A stretch of 64,000 bases of DNA. Source: Paenibacillus crassostreae. GTDB taxonomy: Bacteria; Bacillota; Bacilli; Paenibacillales; Paenibacillaceae. The notes under the pieces are model-generated. The model was not told the DNA's origin, did not search any database, and saw only the letters and a program-made list of their open reading frames with translations. Location: positions 62,001 through 126,000 of the forward strand of contig NZ_CP017770.1 in NCBI RefSeq assembly GCF_001857945.1. The letters run 5' to 3'. Position numbers and translations under genes: made by a program. The number at the start of each line of letters is the position of its first letter. The stretch's first letter is position 1. Positions 25,058 through 34,129 of the stretch are shown piece after piece.

Positions 25058-26824
25058 TTAATCTTTATTCTTATACTCTCGATTTGTAAGTGGAATAAGA
25101 ACAGTAAATGTAGTTTCCTCTTCATTACTTTCAACGTTAATTTGACCTTTATATTTTTTAACAATATTATTTACAATCGCTAGACCTAATCCGCTGTTGT
25201 TCTTTTTTGATTTTGTCGAGTAACCATGGTCGAAAATTTTTGAAAGGTATTCCTTTGGTATTTTGGAACCATTGTTTGAAATTCGGAAGGTCATATAGCC
25301 TTTTTGGACCGTTCCATACATAACCAACTTTTTCGTTGTTAGTTCTGTATCAATCATTGCATAAAAAGCATTATCGATGATATTTCCAATAATACGAACT
25401 GTATCCATTACTTTAATTGAACTTAGGTGAACTTTGTCAAATCCTTCAAAATCATGTTCGAATTGTATATCGTTTTCAGACGCTATAGCTAATTTGGTTT
25501 GGATTAATCCGCTAAAGGCAGGAATATGAATATTGATAATATTATTTAACGAAGTATTCATACGTGTGAGCGTTTTTAAATAATCATCCATAGCATCGTA
25601 CTTTTTCAAACTAGAAAGACCAGCTAATGCGAAAATTTGATTATTGTAATCATGATGATATTCTTTAATCGTTTTAAATAAGCTATCTATATTATCCACA
25701 TACATACTTTGAATATCAGATGAAATTTTATTTTGACGGTTTATGAAATGCGAGATAGTCCATAAAATTATTGTACTTATCGCAAGAGCTGCAAAGGATG
25801 CTAGAAGCATTTTTTCTTGCTTTTCTTTCATCATATTATCAATGATTTCGACATCAGATGTAGCAATAACGATTAATCGATTAAATTCTTTCGCCACATT
25901 CGTATCTAATTGTAGAGGAACATAGGATTTCATAACACGTTTACCATCTACGATTTGATCAAAATGTAGTGATTCTCCTTTACTAACTGATTGAGCAGCT
26001 AGATCTAAGTCTTCTTTTACAGCATATTCATAACTACCGAACAAGACTGTTCTTTCAGAATGCCAAATAGGGTATCCCTTTACTGGAGATTTCCATTCGC
26101 CTTGGAATATTTTATCGTTTAGAATTGCGATTTCCTTTAGAAAGGGATTATTCTCAATTAGTTTTTGGATGTGGAAATCTATCCCAGATATCTCATGAAA
26201 TTTAAAAATGGAATCACTAGAAATATAAGTATTTATTAAATAATCGGTTGTTCCATCATTATAATAACCCCATTTTAATATTTTCGTAGGATCAGAGGTA
26301 GTGGTGTCATATTGACCAGCCCAAAAATTAGGGAGATTTTCACCGAAGTTTTCAATCGGAGTAGCTTCGTGTTTGTCGCTCATAAGTTGTTTAAACACGA
26401 CATTCCATAATCCGTATGTAAATCTGCCTGTTTTCAATCCTATTTCATCAGGAATACTCGATTTCACCGCAACAAAATCATCTATTTCTTCTGAATATTT
26501 AAATAAAGTTATGCCATCAATTTGTAGCTTTTTACTCACTTCCAATAACTGTTTATTGGTCACATCTTCGAGTTTTGACGGAAGTTCGTTTTGAGCGGCT
26601 ATAGCAGCATAGCGTAGGCCTTCTGCTAAAGATCCTTCAAATAAAAGTTCCCCAGCTTGAGCTGATTGAAAAGTAAATTTGAGGTTATCAATCATATCTT
26701 CAATATCTGTTTTCTGATCCTCAATAATCGTATTGCTTGCAGAATTGTAAAAAGACACATTAACAACGCTGAATAGAACTAGCATTGTTACAATGTAAAT
26801 AGTCGCTATCGTTTTGGTTCTCAT
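25058..26824 (-). CDS. Orphan sensor histidine kinase, Spo0B/CitA-type phosphoacceptor
   Basis: 588 residues on the minus strand, ATG at 26824. Transmembrane helix 1 at about residues 7-26, a large extracellular sensor domain (about 300 residues, Cache-like by size), helix 2 near 340-360, then the phosphoacceptor EYHHDYNNQIFALAG, where HDYNNQ fits the Spo0B-type H box of citrate/AgrC-like kinases. N box GNIIDNAFYAM and G box SGLGLAIVNNIV complete the ATPase. No response regulator lies beside it. The ligand is unknown. No clear strong ribosome site is seen beyond AGGAGGGTTTATT. Confidence 0.85.
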   Translation of the reverse strand: MRTKTIATIYIVTMLVLFSVVNVSFYNSASNTIIEDQKTDIEDMIDNLKFTFQSAQAGELLFEGSLAEGLRYAAIAAQNELPSKLEDVTNKQLLEVSKKLQIDGITLFKYSEEIDDFVAVKSSIPDEIGLKTGRFTYGLWNVVFKQLMSDKHEATPIENFGENLPNFWAGQYDTTTSDPTKILKWGYYNDGTTDYLINTYISSDSIFKFHEISGIDFHIQKLIENNPFLKEIAILNDKIFQGEWKSPVKGYPIWHSERTVLFGSYEYAVKEDLDLAAQSVSKGESLHFDQIVDGKRVMKSYVPLQLDTNVAKEFNRLIVIATSDVEIIDNMMKEKQEKMLLASFAALAISTIILWTISHFINRQNKISSDIQSMYVDNIDSLFKTIKEYHHDYNNQIFALAGLSSLKKYDAMDDYLKTLTRMNTSLNNIINIHIPAFSGLIQTKLAIASENDIQFEHDFEGFDKVHLSSIKVMDTVRIIGNIIDNAFYAMIDTELTTKKLVMYGTVQKGYMTFRISNNGSKIPKEYLSKIFDHGYSTKSKKNNSGLGLAIVNNIVKKYKGQINVESNEEETTFTVLIPLTNREYKNKD

Positions 26825-27156
26825 ATAGCTAATAAACCCTCCTGTGCAAACTCTTGAAGCAAAGCGATTAAAATTTAGATTAATGCTAAATATTCAAATT
26901 AACATTTGCTTATGTAATTTTTTACTGTATAGATAATTCTTGCTAAAAGTTGTATCTATGCGTTATTAGTGGAATTGAATAATAAAGATAGAAAATGAAA
27001 GTAACAAGTATTACATCTTAATTATACTAGTGTATATGAATAAAAGTATATGCTATAAATGTTTGGTAATGTTATCCTATTTATTTTAAGATGGATACGG
27101 AGCAATTATGCAAGATTACTGTCAAATATAAAAGCGGTTAATAATTAGGGGGACGT
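26825..27156. other. Divergent promoter region
   Basis: Gene-free stretch between the minus-strand kinase and the plus-strand phosphodiester glycosidase. It holds A+T-rich promoter-like sequence and an imperfect TATACTAGTGTATA palindrome around 27025-27038; I see no RNA gene or coding scrap. Confidence 0.4.
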
Positions 27157-27963
27157 ATGGATATGAAAAGAAAAGGGTATGAAAGGTTCGCCGTTTTAAG
27201 ACGTTCTTTTCCTTTTTACTTGTGTGCTTTCATTCTAATTTTGGGGGCCGGTTCTGGATTGCTTTTAAGTAAAGATGGCATTCCCGAAGATGCTAAGTAC
27301 TTTCAAATAACCGCTGACAACGGGGTTGTTCTACATGTGCTGCGTACGGAACCGAGTAGTATTTCGCTTTATAGCATAAACGACAACGTCGTGCGATCGG
27401 AAACCAATGGAATCAATGGTGGATTCTTTTGGGATAATCAGTTGTTAAGTATCGCGGTTATGGATGGCATACCCGTTAACGGTAGCCCTAAAGAATATGG
27501 CTCAGGCTGGTTTAATATCAAATACGACCGAGGAACCATCGTATACGATCGGGTCACAGGGATGGTCGACGTACAACGAGCAGCAAGTGTCGACGATCTG
27601 CATATGTCAGACGCGACAAAATTCTGGGCGCAGGGCGGAGTCAGTATGAATTTAAAGGACGAAAGTAAGTGGTATAACTTAGCGGTCAAAGAAGAAAGGC
27701 TACCGTTTCCCGACGACGAGCGGCTTCGAAGTGCAATGGCCTATGATAATCTTGGAGAAATCTATCTGGTTGTAACTTCTTCCAAATGTACGGCAGGGCA
27801 ATTTCGTACTGCTATTAAGAGAAATGTTGCCGTAGGAAATTTGAATGAGGCTATATTTCTAGACGGAGACGGTTCCTCACAATTACTCGCCGGTAACGTC
27901 AAATTGGAGGGTGATGCCCGAAAAGTGTTGCAGATGATCGGGGTAACCGGAGAGAGGCGCTAG
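27157..27963 (+). CDS. Phosphodiester glycosidase-like (NAGPA domain) membrane-anchored protein
   Basis: 268 residues from ATG 27157 (AGGGGGACGT site). An N-terminal membrane anchor (PFYLCAFILILGAGSGLLLS, about residues 20-40) is followed by an extracellular domain with TNGINGGFFWDNQLLSIAVM and the closing NEAIFLDGDGSSQLLAGNV, the catalytic-type blocks of the NAGPA/YqgI-like family. Relatives remove GlcNAc from phosphodiesters or act on peptidoglycan or sporulation cell walls. The gene is visibly G+C-richer than its neighbours, which suggests separate origin. Confidence 0.8.
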   Translation: MDMKRKGYERFAVLRRSFPFYLCAFILILGAGSGLLLSKDGIPEDAKYFQITADNGVVLHVLRTEPSSISLYSINDNVVRSETNGINGGFFWDNQLLSIAVMDGIPVNGSPKEYGSGWFNIKYDRGTIVYDRVTGMVDVQRAASVDDLHMSDATKFWAQGGVSMNLKDESKWYNLAVKEERLPFPDDERLRSAMAYDNLGEIYLVVTSSKCTAGQFRTAIKRNVAVGNLNEAIFLDGDGSSQLLAGNVKLEGDARKVLQMIGVTGERR

Positions 27964-28101
27964 AAATGCTAAATGGAAAATGGTATATCATCGGAGGATT
28001 GGAAAGTTATTTGAGACTCTGTAACTCTCCTTTTTTTAATTTCTAAAATTTACAACAAATGGTATAATCGAAGCCGGAACTTACATAATGAGGCAAACAA
28101 A

Positions 28102-28239
28102 GTGCCGGAAGAACAAATAAGGCCTTTAGATTCTCTAATGGTCAATATTCCAGAGGGTGAAGTAACCTTGAGAGATGATCGAATAAAAAGGAGTTGGAAT
28201 GTCTATGGCTCCTATCGAGTTTTCCGTGGCGGTAGTTAG
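28102..28239 (+). pseudogene. Formylglycine-generating (SUMF1) enzyme remnant, in-frame internal deletion
   Basis: From GTG 28102 the frame reads VPEEQIRPLDSLMVNIPEGE then VTLRDDRIKRSWNV, a typical start of bacterial SUMF1-like proteins, and continues without a frame break into VYGSYRVFRGGS, the family's C-terminal signature, then TAG. About 200 internal residues are missing. Short and without a good ribosome site, so surely inactive. Confidence 0.75.
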
Positions 28240-28269
28240 AGAAAATTCTATAAGAATGGAGAAGATAGC

Positions 28270-29022
28270 ATGGTCGAAGTAGTAGATATAACACCAGAAA
28301 ACATTAAAGAAAAAGGATTTTTTTGCATGAGAAGTAAACCTAAATCGCAAGGTTATCAGAATAAATTATCTTGGTTGTTAAATAGATTTGATGAAGGATT
28401 AAAACTGAAAATTATAGAAGTAGATGGACAACCTAAAGGCTTTATTGAATACATACCAATTGAATATGCTTGGCGTGCAGTTCAAGGGGAGAATTATTTA
28501 TTAATTCATTGTTTGTGGATTGTAGGCAGAGGAAAAGGAAATGGGTATGGTTCAATATTATTAAATGAATGTATAGAAGAGGCAAGGCGCTTAAATAAGT
28601 CAGGAGTTGCACTGGTAACAAGCAGTCAAACATGGTTAGCTGATAAACATTTTTTTGTAAAGCATGGTTTTAAATCAATAGATCAAGCTCCACCGAGTTT
28701 TGAGTTACTTGTAATGAAGTTTGATGATCAAGCAGATCCAAAATTCAGTCATGGTTGGGATGAAAGGATTCAAAATTATCGAGACGGAATAACCATTTTT
28801 AGGTCAGATCAATGTCCATATATTGATGATGCAGTAAAGACAATTATAGAAGTTGCTAGTGAGAGAAACATACCAATAAGGGTTATTGAGTATGAGAATT
28901 CGGAAGATGCTAGATATGCCCCCTCTGCCAATGGAATATTCAACGTAATCTATAACGGGAAATTGCTAACATATCATCCAATTAACAAAAGGGAATTATA
29001 TAAATTACTAGACCAAGCTTAG
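28270..29022 (+). CDS. yoaP: GNAT acetyltransferase with YoaP domain
   Basis: 250 residues from ATG 28270 after GGAGAAGATAGC. The N-terminal GNAT half has LIHCLWIVGRGKGNGYGSIL (acetyl-CoA loop) and FFVKHGFKSI. The C-terminal half (GITIFRSDQCPYIDDAVKTI, then GIFNVIYNGKLLTYHPINKR) has the thioredoxin-like YoaP domain with a single Cys. The two-domain order and length match B. subtilis YoaP, whose function is unknown. Monocistronic. Confidence 0.85.
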   Translation: MVEVVDITPENIKEKGFFCMRSKPKSQGYQNKLSWLLNRFDEGLKLKIIEVDGQPKGFIEYIPIEYAWRAVQGENYLLIHCLWIVGRGKGNGYGSILLNECIEEARRLNKSGVALVTSSQTWLADKHFFVKHGFKSIDQAPPSFELLVMKFDDQADPKFSHGWDERIQNYRDGITIFRSDQCPYIDDAVKTIIEVASERNIPIRVIEYENSEDARYAPSANGIFNVIYNGKLLTYHPINKRELYKLLDQA

Positions 29023-29074
29023 TTTAAGAGGTGCAGAACATAACCAAACAACAATTATTAAAGGTGTGATATTA

Positions 29075-29860
29075 TTGGAAAAACAAATAAATTTAGACTC
29101 AGTCGTTGAGCTATTTAAGAAAGAACTTTCAGATGTACTCATTGGGATATATCTTCATGGGTCAATGGCTATGAAATGTTTTAATCCATCCCATAGTGAT
29201 ATCGATTTATTAATTATTACACGAGATAAAAGTCCTATTGAGACTTATCAGAGAATCGCGAAGCAACTTATTGTAATCGAAGAAGAGGAAATAAAAATTG
29301 CTAAGGGATTGGAATTAAGTATTATTTTGGAGAGAAACTTTAAGGATTTTGTTTACCCAACGCCTTTTGAATTTCATTATTCTGCGTTCCACAAGGAGAG
29401 ATATAAGAATGAAGAGTTCTATTTCTGTGGTGGATATGATGATCCCGATCTAGCTGCTCATTTTGTAGTTGCATACAATCGTGGAATTACGCTCTATGGT
29501 CGACCTTTCAATGAGATTTTTAACTTAATCGACAAAAAATATTACGTAAATTCAATTACTTCTGATGTAAAAAATGCACAAGAGGAAATTGTGGATAATC
29601 CGATTTATTATGTTTTAAACCTATGTAGGGCTCTTCAATATTTACATGAGTCAACTATTTCATCTAAAAAAGAAGGTGGAGAATGGGCATTAGGGATATT
29701 GCCTAAGAAGTATGTTGATTTAGTTGATAAATGTTTAGCCAGTTATAACAATGCAAGTATCTCATTAGAATTAAACAACCAGTTCCTTTTAGATTTTGCG
29801 GAATACATGATAAATAATATCGATAATTCAAAGCTCAATTCACGCAACGAGGATGTGTAA
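29075..29860 (+). CDS. Aminoglycoside nucleotidyltransferase, AadA/ANT(9)-like
   Basis: 261 residues from TTG 29075 (AAAGGTGTGATATTA site); a GTG at 29066 overlaps that site. The nucleotidyltransferase signature is GIYLHGSMAMKCFNPSHSDI then DLLIITRD (about residues 27-54), giving the two metal Asp. The C-terminal helical domain (LCRALQYLHE, KKEGGEWALGILPKKYVDLV) is the DUF4111 region of AadA/Ant(9). Members adenylylate streptomycin or spectinomycin. Antibiotic specificity is not decided by sequence alone; it may be a housekeeping relative. Confidence 0.82.
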   Translation: MEKQINLDSVVELFKKELSDVLIGIYLHGSMAMKCFNPSHSDIDLLIITRDKSPIETYQRIAKQLIVIEEEEIKIAKGLELSIILERNFKDFVYPTPFEFHYSAFHKERYKNEEFYFCGGYDDPDLAAHFVVAYNRGITLYGRPFNEIFNLIDKKYYVNSITSDVKNAQEEIVDNPIYYVLNLCRALQYLHESTISSKKEGGEWALGILPKKYVDLVDKCLASYNNASISLELNNQFLLDFAEYMINNIDNSKLNSRNEDV

Positions 29861-29866
29861 ATTATT

Positions 29867-30688
29867 GTGTCTAATAAATATAGTGCAGATTGTGAACAAT
29901 GTTTTGGTTTATGCTGTGTAGCACTACCCTATGCAAAATCTTCAGATTTTGCGTTTAATAAAGATGGAGGGACACCTTGTCGAAACCTGCAAACGGATTA
30001 TCGTTGTGGTGTACACAAAAATCTAAGAAATAAAGGTTTTCGGGGCTGTACGGTTTATGAATGCTTTGGAGCAGGTCAGATGATTTCCCAAGTTACTTAC
30101 AACGGAAAAGATTGGCGAGAAAACCCTACGTTAGCTAAGGAAATGTTCGATGTATTTCCAATAATGCAACAACTGTATGAGATGCTTTATTACTTAAATG
30201 AAGCACTTAGCAATGATGATACTCAACCTATCCATAAAGACTTAAAACATATGGTAGCGGAAACTGAACGTCTTACTATGCAGGATCCCAAATTTCTCTT
30301 AGAGCTGCATGTCCCAACTCATAGGGCATTTGTTAATGGTTTACTGCTGCAAACAAGTGAATTAGTGCGTGCAAAAGTTAAGAATAACAAAGAAAAAAAT
30401 AAACAGAATAAAGTTTTAAAGGGGAAAGATCTTATAGGTGCGAACTTAAGAGGTGCTAGTCTTATAGGTGACAATTTGCGAGGAGTTTTATTTATTGCAT
30501 CTGATCTCCGAGATGCTGACATGAGAATGACCGACCTTATTGGTGCAGACTTTAGAGATGCTGATTTAAGTGGAGCTAATCTCACTGGAAGTATTTTTCT
30601 TACGCAAGCACAAGTGAATTCGGCTAATGGCGATAGTAATACTAAGCTGCCATCTACTTTAAACATTCCAAATCATTGGTTGAAATAA
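29867..30688 (+). CDS. Pentapeptide-repeat protein with Cys-rich N-terminus
   Basis: 273 residues from GTG 29867, seven bases after the AadA-like gene, so probably co-transcribed. The N-terminal CEQCFGLCC (about residues 9-17), RCGVH and GCTVYECFG suggest a metal or Fe-S site. Residues 180-250 are pentapeptide repeats (DLIGANLRGASLIGDNLRGV, DADLSGANLTGS), folding as a right-handed beta-helix. Some pentapeptide proteins protect DNA gyrase from quinolones; whether this one does is unknown. Confidence 0.85.
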   Translation: MSNKYSADCEQCFGLCCVALPYAKSSDFAFNKDGGTPCRNLQTDYRCGVHKNLRNKGFRGCTVYECFGAGQMISQVTYNGKDWRENPTLAKEMFDVFPIMQQLYEMLYYLNEALSNDDTQPIHKDLKHMVAETERLTMQDPKFLLELHVPTHRAFVNGLLLQTSELVRAKVKNNKEKNKQNKVLKGKDLIGANLRGASLIGDNLRGVLFIASDLRDADMRMTDLIGADFRDADLSGANLTGSIFLTQAQVNSANGDSNTKLPSTLNIPNHWLK

Positions 30689-30714
30689 AATTTTAATCTT
30701 AAGGAGCAAACGGT

Positions 30715-30888
30715 ATGATAGATATTTCTGAATTTGCTATAAATGAACCACTGAAGATCATTATTGGTGCTTCATCTCAATCATATCCTGGCTGGATACA
30801 GACTCAAGAAAATGGGTTGAATTTACTTAATAGAGATGATTGGGTGAAAAGTTTCGGTGATAGGAAAATTACATATCTTAAAAAATGA
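30715..30888 (+). pseudogene. Methyltransferase N-terminal fragment
   Basis: 57 codons from ATG 30715 behind AAGGAGCAAACGGT. The text LKIIIGASSQSYPGWIQTQE then NGLNLLNRDDW resembles the start of small class I SAM methyltransferases with an IIGAGG...YEGWI...E motif. The catalytic Rossmann core after the first strand is missing. Likely a 5' remnant of a lost gene. Confidence 0.55.
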
Positions 30889-30897
30889 GGTGATGAC

Positions 30898-31275
30898 ATG
30901 AAGAAGTCCCTTTTTATTATCCTACTTACATTAGTATTTGTTGTTTCTTGTCAATCTAGTGATAATGTAGGGCAAGAGATAGAGGCCAATTTGAACAAAA
31001 TTATAAATAACAAGGAAATAGCACACTCTAGTAATCCAAATGATTATATTAAACAGAATCAGAATGAATACGATAATATTATAAGTAAAGATGAACAAGG
31101 GCTCGAATATTTAATAGAAAATCTAAAAACTAGTAAAGAAGATGGATTAAAAGAATGGATAATGGCAAAGGCATGTAATGATATTTTGAAATCCGATAAC
31201 CCGATCCAAGAATGGTCAACAGGGAAGGAATGGATTAACAAATATATGTTGCAAGGGCAGCTAGATGGAGGATGA
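30898..31275 (+). CDS. Small lipoprotein
   Basis: 125 residues from ATG 30898 (ATGAGGTGATG site). Signal peptide KSLFIILLTLVFVVSC with a lipobox VVSC, so Cys18 should be lipidated and the protein anchored outside the membrane. The rest is charged and helical (IEANLNKIINNKEIAHSSN...LEYLIENLKTSKEDGL). The family is not recognised. The stop lies 7 bases before the ATG of the next gene, so translation may be coupled. Confidence 0.7.
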   Translation: MKKSLFIILLTLVFVVSCQSSDNVGQEIEANLNKIINNKEIAHSSNPNDYIKQNQNEYDNIISKDEQGLEYLIENLKTSKEDGLKEWIMAKACNDILKSDNPIQEWSTGKEWINKYMLQGQLDGG

Positions 31276-31282
31276 AGATAAT

Positions 31283-32215
31283 ATGGATGATTGTAACATA
31301 CAAGCAGAACGAATTGCTGCGGCTTATTTGCTAGAACAAGTGAAATCCTCATACCAGATCATCGGTAAAGGCTTCGTAAATCAAGTATTCGTAGTCGAGA
31401 CGGAGTATCGGAAAGTTGTTATACGGATGAACGATAAAGGTACTTATCCTAGCTATATAAAAGAAAAATGGTGTATCGAGCAAGCAGCAGCAGTTGGCAT
31501 TCCCGGGCCTGAGGTGCTGTCGATTGGTATAGCAGATGACACAGCATATATGATTCAATCTTTTGTAGATGGTGACAATGGTCTAGATAGTAGCGTTCTT
31601 AAGTCTGATATTTGGAGGCAGCTTGGTGTATATGCCGAACTTTTTCGTTCGATTCAAGTAAAGGGATACGGTGAAAATCTGATTGATCCAGTTCTTGGTG
31701 AGTTCCAATCACCTTCGCATGCAGGATCTGACGGTAGTTGGATAGGTTATGTGCAGTATAATATCAATAGTCTGACGGAGAATGATCGATTGATTGAGCT
31801 TGGAGTAATCACTCGGATGAAATCGCTGAAGGTACGACAACTCTTTGAGACTTTGAAGAAAGGATCATTTGACTTCGGTATAATACATGGAGATATCTCA
31901 TTGAAGAATACGATTGTCAATCAAGCAGGTCAAGTTATATTACTGGATTGGGGTAGTGCAGAAGTAAGCGTGGTACCGCATGGAGAAATAATTTATTTGA
32001 TACAGTGCCAAATCCAAAGCGGAGACCCGAATAATGAGGAATTCAAAGCATTCTTAGATGGGTATGGCATAAGTATAAATGATCTTGCTGAAATGAGACA
32101 ATTACTACTATTAAGAGCTTTTGATAAACTTAGATGGGCAATTGATCGAAGTCCTGACCTGATCGAACCCTTTGCTGAGTACGCAAAGCAAGTTGTTGAC
32201 ATGGTGTTGGAATAG
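31283..32215 (+). CDS. APH-family phosphotransferase
   Basis: 310 residues from ATG 31283 (GGAGGATGAAGATAAT site; ATG 31265 would place the site inside the coding sequence). Catalytic loop FGIIHGDISLKNTIVNQAGQ and Mg site VILLDWGSAEV are typical of the aminoglycoside phosphotransferase fold. The N-terminus carries a glycine-rich GKGFVNQVFVVET segment. Not similar in detail to the APH gene at 8838. Substrate unknown. Confidence 0.85.
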   Translation: MDDCNIQAERIAAAYLLEQVKSSYQIIGKGFVNQVFVVETEYRKVVIRMNDKGTYPSYIKEKWCIEQAAAVGIPGPEVLSIGIADDTAYMIQSFVDGDNGLDSSVLKSDIWRQLGVYAELFRSIQVKGYGENLIDPVLGEFQSPSHAGSDGSWIGYVQYNINSLTENDRLIELGVITRMKSLKVRQLFETLKKGSFDFGIIHGDISLKNTIVNQAGQVILLDWGSAEVSVVPHGEIIYLIQCQIQSGDPNNEEFKAFLDGYGISINDLAEMRQLLLLRAFDKLRWAIDRSPDLIEPFAEYAKQVVDMVLE

Positions 32216-32250
32216 AAGAATGAATAATCTAAAAAATCATGGGGGTAATC

Positions 32251-33060
32251 ATGGATAAAATCGTGAAATATTATAGTTCATTCGATGAGTGGGGACGTCT
32301 TGACCGGGAGCCGATTGAATTCCTAGTGAATCTACATTTTATAAAGCGGTATTTACCCGATCATGGAGTGATCCTAGATAACGGTGCGGGTCCTGGTAAA
32401 TATTCCATTGAATTAGCTAAATCAGATTATCAGGTTACGCTTACTGATTTAACTCCAAAACTTGTAGAATTTGCGAAGGATAAAATAGCTGAAGAAGGAG
32501 TCAATCATCAAATTGAATGTCGAGTGGCTGATGCAAGAGATTTATCAATCTTTGCAGATCAAGGTTTTGATGCAAGCCTGATGTTGGGACCTATGTATCA
32601 TTTGCAAACCGAAGTGGATCGCGATAAGGCTATCTCTGAACTGTTTCGAGTAACAAGAAAAGATGGCTATGTGTTTGTAGCCTTTATGTCTAGAATTAAG
32701 CATTTAACAACATCCATTTCATTCCCGAATGCTTGGAAGCCAAATCATACTGCGGATGGAATCTTAGAGTTTCTAGACACTGGCGTATTCAATCATAGTG
32801 ATGAGGGACGATTTACGGGAGCGTATTATTTCAACATTGAAGACATTGAGCCAACTATGGAGAAGCATGGGTTTCAGACCGTTAAACTTATTGCATCGGG
32901 CAGTATTGCTGGAGGTATGAAGCCAGAACAATGGGATTATTGGCGGGAACAGGGAGAAGAAGAGTATCAAAAAATTATAAATATAATCATGGAATCAGCT
33001 GAGAATCCTTATATTCTTGGAGCCTCATCCCATTTATTATATATAGGGAAAAGGAAATAA
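32251..33060 (+). CDS. Class I SAM-dependent methyltransferase
   Basis: 269 residues from ATG 32251 (GGGGGTAATC site). Motif I ILDNGAGPGKYSIELAKSDY, motif II VTLTDLTPKLVEFAKDKIAE, then LMLGPMYHLQ. It matches the group of small-molecule methyltransferases that begin DKIVKYYSSFDEWGRL. A cytosolic enzyme; substrate not evident. It stands alone with 35 bases to the APH gene, which may share its transcript. Confidence 0.87.
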   Translation: MDKIVKYYSSFDEWGRLDREPIEFLVNLHFIKRYLPDHGVILDNGAGPGKYSIELAKSDYQVTLTDLTPKLVEFAKDKIAEEGVNHQIECRVADARDLSIFADQGFDASLMLGPMYHLQTEVDRDKAISELFRVTRKDGYVFVAFMSRIKHLTTSISFPNAWKPNHTADGILEFLDTGVFNHSDEGRFTGAYYFNIEDIEPTMEKHGFQTVKLIASGSIAGGMKPEQWDYWREQGEEEYQKIINIIMESAENPYILGASSHLLYIGKRK

Positions 33061-33161
33061 TAGTGATTTTTCTTAACGATTTCCTTACTTTTGTTTATGT
33101 TTATTATGAACCATCTTTCCTATAATGAAAGCGTAGTCAAAGTTGAAGGAGGGTTGATATT

Positions 33162-33653
33162 ATGTTTTATGTGAATACAAGAGCAATAATTGAAAGAAAA
33201 ATGGGTGCAGAAATAGAAATTGTCATTCAGAATAGGAACAAAGCAAATGAACCTATAACCATTGAATTACCCGGTGGACGAATTGAACCATTCGAATCAC
33301 TAACGCAAGCCTTAAGAAGAGAGGTTAAGGAAGAAACAGGATTAGATCTCATTGTAATAGAAGAAGAAGATTTACGGATTGTTTCCGAGGGGGTTTACTT
33401 TGAAGTTGAATGTATACAGCCATTTGTCGCCTTTCAGACTATTAAAGGACCAGTAGATTCGGTTGGTTATTATTTTAGATGTAAAGCCGAGGGTGAATTA
33501 TTGGACTCTGGTGACGAAACAACGGATATAAGATGGATTAATATAAAAGATTTGAAGGTTCTATTGGAGGATGATCCTAGACAATTCTCTGATGTAGACA
33601 GGGCTGGTATTGAATATTATTTGAAACATATAGAACGTAATGGATGCCGGTAA
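33162..33653 (+). CDS. NUDIX hydrolase
   Basis: 163 residues from ATG 33162 with GAAGGAGGG upstream. The NUDIX box, GGRIEPFESLTQALRREVKE then ETGL, is complete (G-5x-E-7x-REVxEExGL). Members hydrolyse nucleoside diphosphate-linked compounds (NTPs, NDP-sugars, ADP-ribose); specificity is not clear. Overlaps nothing; 46 bases to the next gene. Confidence 0.9.
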   Translation: MFYVNTRAIIERKMGAEIEIVIQNRNKANEPITIELPGGRIEPFESLTQALRREVKEETGLDLIVIEEEDLRIVSEGVYFEVECIQPFVAFQTIKGPVDSVGYYFRCKAEGELLDSGDETTDIRWINIKDLKVLLEDDPRQFSDVDRAGIEYYLKHIERNGCR

Positions 33654-33699
33654 TAACATTCGATGGTTAGTTGAACAAGAAATTAGAGGAGTGATATAT

Positions 33700-34062
33700 A
33701 TGATTAAAGGATTTCATCATGCCCAAATAACAATACCTATTGGTAAAGAAGATGAAGCTAAGAAATTTTACTGCGAAGTACTTCATTTGCAAGAGATTGA
33801 AAAACCAGATTCTTTGAAAGGAAGAGGTGGATTCTGGATTCAGGTTGGAGATAAAGAACTTCATATTGGGACGGAAGAAAATGTGGATCGAAGTAAAACT
33901 AAAGCACATATCGCATACGAAGTAACCGACTTATGTGAAATGGAAAGGCTATTAAAAGAAGTTGGTATAAAAAGATTAGAATCAATTGAAATACCGGGTT
34001 ATGAAAGATTTGAATTTAGAGATCCATTTGGCAATCGAGTAGAATTTATTAAACGGAATTAG
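33700..34062 (+). CDS. VOC-family glyoxalase-like protein
   Basis: 120 residues from ATG 33700 after AGAGGAGTGATAT. VOC features: GFHHAQITIPIGKEDEAKKF, then HIAYEVTDLCEMERLLKEVG and FEFRDPFGNRVEFIKRN, whose final Glu-type site is typical. One compact module; closest in style to glyoxalase-like proteins of Bacillota. Substrate unknown. Confidence 0.83.
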   Translation: MIKGFHHAQITIPIGKEDEAKKFYCEVLHLQEIEKPDSLKGRGGFWIQVGDKELHIGTEENVDRSKTKAHIAYEVTDLCEMERLLKEVGIKRLESIEIPGYERFEFRDPFGNRVEFIKRN

Positions 34063-34129
34063 TTAGTTATTGAAATTATAACAATACATTACACAATAGA
34101 ACTGCAGATATAAGAGAAAGGTGAAAATC

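Noticed and set aside
30319..30666. 115-residue minus-strand frame
   Set aside because: Mirror of the pentapeptide repeats of 29867-30688, which produce an open antisense frame.
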